Shown here in pieces: positions 55,706 to 64,000 of a DNA stretch of 64,000 nucleotides (position 1 is its first letter; each line of letters starts with the position of its first letter). Location of the stretch: NCBI GenBank assembly GCA_028641055.1, contig CM054060.1:297884462-297948461 (forward strand). The letters are read 5' to 3'. A model generated the notes under the pieces. That model ran no database searches. It saw only the letters and a program-made list of their open reading frames with translations, and was not told the DNA's origin. Both the position numbers and the translations under genes were made by a program. The DNA comes from Alopecurus myosuroides. Lineage: Eukaryota; Streptophyta; Magnoliopsida; Poales; Poaceae.

Positions 55706-58700
55706 TTACATCTCCCTAAGTCTCATCATACCAATTCCACGAACACATCTCTCGAAAGAAGATGCAGGTAATGATTTAGTGAACAAATCAGCAAGATTTT
55801 CACACGACTTAGTATGTAGGATTTTTACTTCATTCAACTTCTGCAACTCATGTGCGTAGAAGAATTTGGGGTTGATATGCTTCGTGAGATTGCTCTTCAC
55901 ATAACCCGTCTGGACTTGTGCAACACAAGCGGCATTATCTTCATAGATAATAGTGGGGGTTTGGACGGTGTTCAGCCCACATGACAGCTGGATGTGGCCG
56001 ATCACCCGTCGAAGCCATACACACTCACGTGATGCTTCATATAGTGCTATGATTTCCGAGTGGTTCGTCGAAGTTGACACTAGGCTTTGCTTAGACGATT
56101 TCCAGGAAATAGCGGTTCCTCCACAAAGGAAAACATATCCAGTTTGAGACTTGGATGTGTGCGGTCCGAAAGGTACCCAGCATCAGCATAGCCTACAACC
56201 GTGAGGTCTTGATTCCTCCGGTAAAACAAACCAAGATCTTTGGTCCCTTGCAGGTATCGGAAGATGTCCTTAACGCCTTTCCAATGTCTCTTGGTAGGCT
56301 CAGAACTGTACCTAGCAAGCAAATTGACAGCGAACGCAATGTCCGGCCGTGTGCAATTCGCGAGGTACATGAGTGCGCCAACTGCACTCAAGTAGGGGAA
56401 TTCTGGTCCCAGAATTTCCTCCCCCTCTTCCTTAGGCCTGAACGGGTCCTTATCCTGCTGTAAAGATCTCCCGATCATCGGGGTCTTAGAAGGGTATGCC
56501 TTGTCAAATCCAAATCTTTCCAACACCTTCTGGGTGTAGGCAGACTGGTGCACTAAGATCCCAGCAGGGGAATGTTCAAGTTGTAAACCTAGGCAGAACT
56601 TAGTTTTGCCTAAGTCTTTCATTTCGAATTCCGACATCAGGTAGGAACTCGCTTCCTCAATATCCTCAGGTGTACCGATTATATTCAAATCGTCCACGTA
56701 CACCGAGATAATACAGAAACCATCTTGTGATCTCCGTATAAAAACACATGGGCAATCTTCATTGCTCGTGTAGCCCTTCTGATGAAGGAAATCGCTTAAA
56801 CGATTATACCACATCCTACCTGACTGTTTAAGTCCATACAGTGACTTCTTAAGCTGAACACTGTATAAACCTCTGTTAGCTCTATCTTGGTTCGGGACAG
56901 GGATACCTTCGGGTACCTTCATGTATATGTCCGAATCCAAATTACCATAAAGGTAAGCGGTGACAACATCCATAAGTTTCATTGTCAAGTCCAAGTTTAC
57001 TGCCATTGAGATCAAGTATCTAAAGGTAACTCCATCCATGACTGGGGAGTAAGTTTCCTCGAAGTCGACACCTGGTCGCTGGGAGAAACCTTGAGCAACG
57101 AGCCTTGCTTTGTACCTTACTACCTCGTTATTCTCGTTCCTCTTTCGAACAAATACTCATTTGTGGCCAACGGGGCGCACATGGGGAGGAGTTAGACAAA
57201 CAGGTCCAAACACCTCTCTTTTGTTGAGAGAAAATAACTCAGCAGTTATTGCCTTCTTCCAATCTTTCCAATCCGACCTTTGCTTACAATCAGCGAGAGT
57301 GTTAGGCTCTGGGTCAAGATCTATGATTGAGGCAATTTTCTTGGCAAAATATATGTCGACATTTGCCATAGCTCGATTAATTGACTCGCCCGAATTAATA
57401 TAATTAATGGCCATTTCGTCATGGAGTGCATCAGGCACATTCCCTTCCTCCACCGGATTTCCCATTCCGGGAGCAAGGTCCTTTAGCTTTCCCGCTCCAA
57501 TGTGTGCGCACACATCTTCGCTGGGTATTTCCGTAGTAGGAAAATTTAAGTCCGGAATTTCGTGCACAGAAACGTCCGTACTTGTGCCAGGTCTCAACTG
57601 GCTCCCCTTTGCAGGGGTAGGCTGCGATAAATCTCTCTTATCCTTTTTCTTCGGGCGTCCCCGGGTACTTGGGATTTGAGAAACCGGATTCCTCGTTCTC
57701 TTAGGCCTAAGAACGGGAGCGGGTATACCGTGATTTCTCTTTGGTATTTCAACCCTTTCCGGTGCATTGCGCGCAGGCACATGCGACTTTGTCACAGTCT
57801 TTAAGTCACTAAAGTGATCAGGCAGTTGATTCGCCAATGAGTGCAAATCTATTATCTTTTGAACTTCTCTATTAGACTCAGCAGTGCGCGGGTCATGAGC
57901 GTGGATCCCCGTGGCTTGCCACGTAAGTTCTCGACTTTTATCATCAAGGGGTTGATTATCTCCCCCTAAAGTCGGGAAGAGATCCTCGTCAAAAATGCAA
58001 TCAGCGAAACGGGCCGTATGACAGTCACCTGTCGCGGGGTCCAGAAACCTGATTATGGACACAGTCTCATAACCAACGTATATCCCCGACTTACGGAGCG
58101 GTCCCATTGCTGATCGCTGAGGGGGTGGTATTGGTACATATACCTGGCAACCGAACCTACGAAGGTGGGAAATTTTCGGTGCCGACCCTTGCGCAAGCTG
58201 CATAGGAGAATGGATGTTGTAGGCCGATGGTCGAAAATTGATGAGATTGGCAGCGTGTAACACCGCGTGACCCCAACATGTTGTTGGTAAATTACAACCC
58301 TGAAGGAGCGGTCTGGCAATGAATTTAATTCTTTTAATCAATGCCTCCGCAAGTCCATTTTGTGTGTGGACGTGCGGTACAGAGTGCTCAAGTTTGATTC
58401 CTGTTGCCATGCAATAATCATCGAACGCCTTTGAAGTAAATTCACCGGCGTTGTCCATTCGAATAGACTTAATACGATGATCGGGGAATTTATTCCTCAT
58501 TTGTATGATCTGAGAGATCAACTTTGCAAAAGCATGGTTCCTTGTTGACAGCAGGCTAACATTGGACCATTTAGAGGAAGCATCAATGAGCACCATGAAG
58601 TACCTAAACGGACCCGACAGGGGCTGAATAGGACCGCATATGTCCCCTTGGATACGTTCCAAGAACGCGGGGATTTCATCCTTCACCTTTAGGGGTGATG

Positions 58701-59289
58701 GTCTAATGATTAATTTCCCCTTAGCGCATGCGGAGCACACGAAATCATCAGGATTCGGAAAATTTTTCACATTAACATTATGACCATTCGAGTTGTTAAT
58801 TATATTTCTCATCATCGTAAGACCGGGATGGCCTAACCTATCGTGCCAAAGGCAGAATAGTTCAGAGCTTCTAAAAACAGTTTTAAGGGTAGTGTACATG
58901 GGTAGTGCTACTATCTTAGTGTAGTACAACCCTGTAGCGAACGAAGGAAGCCTTTCGACAACTTGTTTACCATTTTCATCGCGTTTCGTGATGAGTAGGT
59001 ACTCCTTACCGGTGTCATCATCATGGGTTTCAATGTGGAACCCATTAACACGAATGTCTTTAAAACTCAAGAGAGTACGAGTCGCTTCCGGGTACAACAA
59101 TGCATCATTAATGATCAAAGTTGTTCCCATGGGGAGTGTTATAGTGGCTCGTCCGGAGCCAACTATATGAGGACCGCAGCCGGCGATCGTCGTAATGCTC
59201 CCTGGAATTTTCTTGATGGACTCAAAGTACTTTGTATCTCTCAAGATGGTATTGGTGGTACCGCTATCGGCAAGGCACGTTTCCTCCAT
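55706..59289 (-). pseudogene. Copia pol polyprotein with stop and frameshift
   Basis: From ATG at 59289: protease core LADSGTTNTIL; the GAG-pre-integrase zinc region (LWHDRLGHPG, then CSACAKGK); the integrase core with D (GDICGPI), D (MDNAGEF) and E (NGLAEALIKR); reverse transcriptase with YVDDLNIIG; RNase H with [10 protein letters not shown]; end at 55706. A TGA at 57157-57159 (expected TGG in HKWVF) interrupts it before the polymerase. A missing C near 56163-56165 shifts the frame before RNase H. Apart from these two lesions the frame is open, consistent with recent activity. Confidence 0.92.
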
Positions 59290-59557
59290 TCGGGCGCCAC
59301 ACGTGTTCTAAAATATAGTGTCTAATTATTAAACGAGAGCGAGGAAGGTGCTAAAGTAATAATAATTAAACAAGTAAATATTTCAGAACATAACATAAGT
59401 ATCTCTATTTAAAAGAATGGAATAAATGATGACAAAGTCATCCAAGCGCCGATAGATGTTTAATGAAACAAATAATGTTGCTCTCATAGAGCTTACAACC
59501 ACATCGAATAAATTGTATCAAATTATTGCCATAGGATCATGAATAAATGGGCGGAGA
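59290..59557 (-). other. gag-pol spacer
   Basis: About 270 AT-rich bases without a frame connect the gag stop to the pol start. Many Copia elements have one continuous frame, so pol expression here would need splicing, reinitiation or a separate RNA. Confidence 0.5.
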
Positions 59558-60682
59558 TCAGATGGAGTCCACAAAGTAACCCTCCAGCTCAGCCGAGATC
59601 TCCATCTCGCTAAGCTTCTCCTCAGTGGCTATCATGGAGGCGGCAGCGTCGATGTCCAGCTGTGGCGTTGGAGGGGACACGGTGTGCTCAACCTCCATGG
59701 ACACGGTGGCGTTCGTGGGAACCGCCACCTGTGCCTCCACAGGTGCCCCAGTGTGCGCCACGACGGGCGCAGCGGGGGGCGTGGGGATCATCACGGGTGC
59801 CGCAGCTGGCGCCGGTGGTGCCTCCATCTGGACAAGGTGCGCCTCATGCGCTCTCTTGGCCTTGAAGGCGTCCACGACGTGCTTGGGAGCACGACACTGC
59901 CTGGAGAAGTGAAGCTTCGACCCGCAGCGGAAGCAGTCTTGGGGCCTCACCTCCCCCTTACCCGCCTTTTGCTCCTTGGCTGGGTGGGGGTGGTTAGGTC
60001 CCTTCTTGCCTTTGCCTTTCCTGCCGCGCTGCTTGAACTTTGGCTGGCGCACTTTGTAGGCGCCGGCATAAGCTTCCTGGCTTGGGCCCCCTCCGAAAGG
60101 CTGCGAGTTGAAGTTCTTTTTCAGAACCTCATCCTGCGCCTCAGCCACCTGGAGGGCGTCAATGAGCGCCGAGTACTGCGTGAAGTTCTCCAGGCGGTAG
60201 TTCCGCGCATTCTGGAGGTTACTTGGATGGAAGGTGGAGAGAGTTTTCTCTATCTTCTCCTCGTCCGTGATTTTCGTACCACACATCTCCAGATTCGCAC
60301 AAATCACGTGTAACACGGAATTGAACGACTGTACCGATTTGTGGTCCGCAAACCTCAGACGCAACCAATCCGCCTCCGCCTTTGGCTTGACGTGGTACTT
60401 CAACCTAGCAAACCTCTCTTTAAGAGCGGCCCACAGGGCTGAAGCACTCCGTTCAGCCATGTACTCGTTTTTCAACGTAGCACTCATATGATGGCGGAGG
60501 AAATGCAGTGCCTGCGCATTTTCTGCAGCAGTCGTGGTGCTGGGGGCCTCCTTGGTCCCCGCATCCAGCGCTCCTTTGATCTTTCGGCCCTCGAGGACGA
60601 TCTCCACGTCCGAGGCCCAAGCAAGGTAGTTCAGCCCAGTCTGGGACAACTCCTCGAACTCGCGGTTCATGATTCCGGCCAT
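59558..60682 (-). CDS. Copia Gag, intact frame
   Basis: Start ATG at 60682 (MAGIMNREFEELSQTGLNYL); 374 residues to the stop at 59558. A UBN2-type capsid region (YLAWASDVEIVLEGRKIKG, then ENAQALHFLRHHM) is followed by a basic linker (QRGRKGKGKKGP) and a CX2CX4HX4C knuckle (CFRCGSKLHFSRQC). The C-terminal third is rich in proline, alanine and valine. Gag packages the element RNA. Nothing is broken, so this copy could still supply Gag. Confidence 0.9.
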   Translation of the reverse strand: MAGIMNREFEELSQTGLNYLAWASDVEIVLEGRKIKGALDAGTKEAPSTTTAAENAQALHFLRHHMSATLKNEYMAERSASALWAALKERFARLKYHVKPKAEADWLRLRFADHKSVQSFNSVLHVICANLEMCGTKITDEEKIEKTLSTFHPSNLQNARNYRLENFTQYSALIDALQVAEAQDEVLKKNFNSQPFGGGPSQEAYAGAYKVRQPKFKQRGRKGKGKKGPNHPHPAKEQKAGKGEVRPQDCFRCGSKLHFSRQCRAPKHVVDAFKAKRAHEAHLVQMEAPPAPAAAPVMIPTPPAAPVVAHTGAPVEAQVAVPTNATVSMEVEHTVSPPTPQLDIDAAASMIATEEKLSEMEISAELEGYFVDSI

Positions 60683-62348
60683 CTGCGATTTATGCAAACA
60701 TGTATCAGATTACAGCAGGTAATCGATTGCATAAAGCGATGTTGATACAAAAATTCAATATGACGGCGTTCCAAAATTTTAAATGACATGCTAACAGTGT
60801 TCTACTATGAATTAAACGATTAATTACGATAGTAAAACATGATATAAAAGCATGTATAAAGAGATATTATGCTAAGCGCGTTCGAAACGTGAAAATTAGC
60901 CCTAAAAATGACTTTCCGAATTTATTTTATGTCCAAATTTACAATTTCAGCAAAAACAGACAGTTCCAGGGACTTATATATAATTTATTCAGCAGGAATA
61001 AAAATATACAGAATTATGGAAAAAACTGTGTGCTAAAATGTAATTTTCCGCGCAAAAACGGATTCTGCCCAGCCCAGATTGGCAGCAGGCCGAATCTGCG
61101 CCGAAAACAGGCCGAAAAAGCCCACTACGCGCACAGCACACCGTCCGCCACACTTTTTTTTTTTTTTCGGGCAGCAGACGAGCGCAGCCCATCGGGCGCG
61201 GCCCATCGGGGCGATCCGCAGCAGGCGGGCCGCGACCGGCCGGCCCAGCTCGTGGTCGTCCTCGACAGGGAACCGTGCGGTTCCCGTCGGACGCCAGGGC
61301 GGCGGCGGCGCGTCCCGCGCGGCGAGGCGGCGCTCCGGCGGCGGCCAGCCGGGCCAGCCGGCTAGGGGGCGGGGCGGGCCACGAGGCGGCGGGCCTAGCG
61401 CGAGGCGGCGGCGCACGCGCGCGCGCGACCGAGCGGGCGCTCAAGGTCGCGGCGACGGCGGCCGGCCGGCCTCAAGCGCAGTCGGCCAGGGGCGGCGCGG
61501 GCGGTGCGCGCGGCGGGGCGGGGCAGGCGGCGCGCGCGGCGGGGCGGGGCGGGGCAGGCGGCGCGCGCAGCCGGGCGGCCGAGCTGCCGCGGCGCGGACG
61601 GGCGGACAAGCTGCCAGGCGCGGCGGCGCTCGCCGGTGGCCGGGCGGCCGAGCTGCCGGGCGCGCAGCCGGGCGCGGCGGCGCTCGCCGGGGCGGCGGCC
61701 AGCAGCGGCGGCCAGCACGCGGCCAGCTCGCGGCGGCCAGCACGCGGCGGCACGCGGCGGCTCGCTCGCGGCGGCACGCGGCGGCCAGCTCGCGGCGGCT
61801 CGCTCGCGGCGGCACGCGGCGGCGAGCTCGCGGCGGCACGCGGCGGCCAGCTCGTGGCGGCTCGCTCGCGGCGGCACGCGGCGGCCAGCTCGCGGCGGCA
61901 CGCTCGCGGCGGCACGCGGCGGCGCGCGGCCTATACCACTGCCATTGATGCGTGATGCAAGGACAAGAACAAAAAATAATAATTGGAAAATCATCGCCAC
62001 GTTTCATCTGGAATATTGGCGGCACGAGCGCACAGCGGATGCGTCGCGGCGGTACTGTGATCAGCGGGATCACGTGGCGTACCGTCTCTCTACGGTGCAG
62101 TCAACAAATCTCTCGTGATCCGGGGATATCGACATTGGCCGGCGACAGCGTGTCAGCTCGATCCCCGGGAGAGAAATCCGCACCGCAGATCTGATCGAAA
62201 AATTACGCAAAGCGGAAAAATGGAAAGGAAATTTCGTCACGGTTCCATTTTTGCGATCAGATCGGGGTTATACCTTCGCGATTTTTGTAGAAAGCCTGCT
62301 CGGTGCAGGCTCGGTGCAGACTCGGTGGAGAGGCGCGTGCTGATAACG
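60683..62348 (-). other. Copia leader with extreme GC block
   Basis: The 1.66 kb between 5' LTR and gag. 60683-61130 is AT-rich. About 61290-61930 is over 80% GC by eye and repetitive. 61930-62348 is ordinary. Next to the LTR the minus strand reads CGTTATCAGCACGC, a possible but atypical primer site. Frames of 200 or more codons open on both strands of the GC block are compositional. Confidence 0.7.
61700..61930. repeat. GC minisatellite in Copia leader
   Basis: Units of CGGCGGCACGCGGCGG and CCAGCTCGCGGCGG or GCTCGCTCGCGGCGG alternate about a dozen times with few changes. The array is nearly pure in its unit phrases, suggesting recent slippage or unequal exchange. Confidence 0.8.
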
Positions 62349-62629
62349 TGTTACACAACCTCTGCCGGCTGGCCGGTCCCGAGGGTGTGTGACGGCGACG
62401 GCGTAGATGAACAACACACGAACAAGGAAGAAAAGGGACACAGGGTGTGGGCACAACAAAATCTTTATTGCTTTCTCTGTTCTGTTCCTAGACTACGTAC
62501 AGTGCCTCAATATATAACAGGAGGGTGAGACCCAAACGAACGTACAAAGTGGGGGAAACCCTAAGGCCTAGTTGGACTGGGCAAAGCCCACCGAGTGGGC
62601 TGCCACCTCCTGGCCCAAGTTTCCCAACA
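62349..62629 (-). repeat. Copia 5' LTR
   Basis: 281 bp, no difference from the 3' LTR seen by eye. Confidence 0.93.
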
Positions 62630-62634
62630 CACAG

Positions 62635-62765
62635 GACACTGGATAAATTTTGCTTTCTTTGTAAAATTGTGATATACCACCTCCTGTGACACCGCTAAAA
62701 ACTGATTTTTAGCGGTTGTGGCACGGGTGTGCACCATGATCACCGATCCTCTAACTCCGCCGGTG
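62635..62765. mobile_element. hAT-like MITE, right piece
   Basis: Continues the element begun at 55134 and ends TAACTCCGCCGGTG, followed by GATGCACC (62766-62773), a perfect 8-bp repeat of the left flank. Eight-base duplications are the hAT signature. Without the Copia insertion the MITE is about 168 bp. It contains a small hairpin, CCGCTAAAAACTGATTTTTAG. Confidence 0.65.
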
Positions 62766-62773
62766 GATGCACC

Positions 62774-63036
62774 TAAGCTATGAGGGCCTCTCGGTCGAGG
62801 CTCGCCAGTTCACTTGTCCATCTAGTCTTGTGCAGCGCGCGAGGACCACTCGAACTGCTCGTTTGCTGCGTGGACACGACGGGATACGTCTCCTTCGGGA
62901 GTCAGTCAGTTCAATCCTTTTCTATTTCTCGAGTGTATGCATGCAATTTGCATACCAGATTTTTCAGTTGAATCCTCTTCGCATCGACCAGCCTAGACTT
63001 TACGCGTGACTTGCTACACGGCCAATCCATCCCTCA
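62774..63036. other. intergenic, nothing recognised
   Basis: Short overlapping frames only; no supported feature. Confidence 0.4.
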
Positions 63037-63415
63037 GGGCATCCACTATGTAGTCTATAAGCTTGTCCATAAGGAAAAAGTGGTCTTTATGGACAACTTT
63101 ATACATAGTGGCACCTATCCATAGGCTTGTCCATAAGGAAAAAGCTTGTAGGTCACCCATAAGCTTGTAGGCAACCCATAAGGAATAAAATAGTAATACT
63201 TTTACAGCTATAATGCACAAAATAATAAACATACAATATTTCTTATAAGGTAATGCTATATTTATATTTTTTATGTTCTGATTTTTTCTAACATGTGGGA
63301 CCTATCTTAAGGTGTGTTTTTGCAACATACATAGTGGGTGTAGTCTATATACTTATGGTATAGTTAGTGGGTCCCATCTTATAGATAGGTTTGGCAACAT
63401 ACATAGGTGATGCTC
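63037..63415. mobile_element. possible MITE
   Basis: The left end GGGCATCCACTATG and the inverse of the right end GAGCATCACCTATG are similar. The AT-rich inside repeats CTTGTCCATAAGGAAAAAG and ACATACATAG. No target duplication was established. About 380 bp. Confidence 0.4.
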
Positions 63416-64000
63416 TCACTCATGCTCCTCTCTGTCCGTTCCGTTCCATCCCCAAGGCTGTACCCTACTGGTCTAGCCCTAGGCTTTACAAGAGGCAGTG
63501 CACGCGAAGCCGCGGAGGCGGCAGCGGCTGACAGGGGTATGCATGTCATTTCATCGACTGCACCAATAGTACACCCGGAAACTCGGTAGCCTCCAGCCGA
63601 TGGAAGGCTGCATGCTTCTGCTGCGTGCAGAGCTTGTGCATGCATGAGAAAAGAGAATTCCTTCTGAACTTGTGGGTGCATGGCTGCATGCACTGCGTGC
63701 TAGTACACGGTCCTGCAGTCAGCCTGCCACAGAAAAGAAAATGGAGCTTTGTGTCGTGTAAAGGAAGATGACGTGAACAAAAATGTTGTGAAGAAAAGAT
63801 TACGTGAATTTGGGTTCCTGTGTACCCGAGGTAGATTATACTCCTGCATAGCCGAGGAGTATATACTTTGGAAAGATTGCTACTGAATCTTTCGTTGAAG
63901 CCAAGGAACAAGATGAGGAAAGAGATGAAAACCTGGCCGCTAGTAGAGACGTAGTACGACAGATCACGAGACGCATCCAATCCATGTCGATCACTCAAAT
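63416..64000. other. window end, no supported gene
   Basis: Frames of 100-150 codons on the minus strand overlap plus-strand frames and show no domain. The sequence looks single-copy and may be a gene flank. Confidence 0.35.

Larger units (their letters stand above)
55171..62629 (-). mobile_element. complete Copia element, identical LTRs, broken pol
   Basis: LTRs of 281 bp at 55171-55451 and 62349-62629 appear identical by eye and are flanked by CACAG (55166-55170 and 62630-62634). On the minus strand the order is LTR, 1.66 kb leader, gag, spacer, pol with protease, integrase, reverse transcriptase and RNase H, polypurine tract, LTR. This domain order defines Copia. Identical LTRs imply recent insertion. 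A nonsense codon and a one-base deletion break pol, so this copy is probably not autonomous now. Confidence 0.95.

Noticed and set aside
61079..62118. Several 150-290 codon frames on both strands
   Set aside because: They lie in the GC minisatellite of the Copia leader, overlap one another on both strands, and consist of Arg, Ala and Gly repeats.

Overview
This is plant nuclear DNA, most likely from a Triticeae grass (the wheat, barley, rye and Aegilops group). Evidence for this is nested long-LTR Athila-type Gypsy elements whose LTRs open with TGATACGT, an Au-like tRNA-derived SINE, Stowaway MITEs, a SIRE-like Copia LTR, and host genes with GC-rich first exons and AT-rich introns. The species assignment is inference; no prokaryotic or organellar signal was seen. 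Positions come from reading by eye, and no alignment or search was run.

Layout. 1-4.2 kb: right half of a minus-strand Copia element (protease start, gag, primer site, LTR). 4.2-16.3 kb: a nest of Athila-like Gypsy pieces, including element A (7102-13123) and an LTR at 14319-15812. 17.1-17.7 kb: a SINE and a MITE. 18.2-23.6 kb: a six-exon COG1 gene (Golgi tethering complex subunit) with one single-base frameshift in exon 1. 24.3-25.9 kb: a decayed FAR1/FHY3-like gene on the minus strand. 27-31.3 kb: small DNA elements and a SINE-SINE-LINE composite that appears to share one target-site duplication. 31.7-37.2 kb: GC-rich repeats, a duplicated block and a 60-70 bp satellite with higher-order structure. 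The satellite cuts off the 3' end of a PPR gene (37.2-39.7 kb, minus). 40.2-41.0 and 51.3-52.2 kb: two duplicated genes that each encode three tandem AP2 domains. They are separated by Gypsy element B (42248-49058), which sits inside another open reading frame. 53.4-55.1 kb: a probable DNA transposon with gene remnants. 55.2-62.6 kb: a complete minus-strand Copia element with apparently identical 281-bp LTRs and a CACAG target duplication, inserted in a hAT-like MITE. 62.8-64 kb: little recognisable, perhaps one MITE.

The genes do not form a pathway. COG1 is housekeeping Golgi trafficking, PPR proteins act in organelle RNA processing, and the AP2 pair are probable DNA-binding regulators. The most unusual item is the paired triple-AP2 gene family, each member with a conserved intron and a tiny conserved second exon. 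Other notable items are the satellite's higher-order repeats, the composite LINE insertion, and a young-looking Copia copy whose pol is nevertheless broken.
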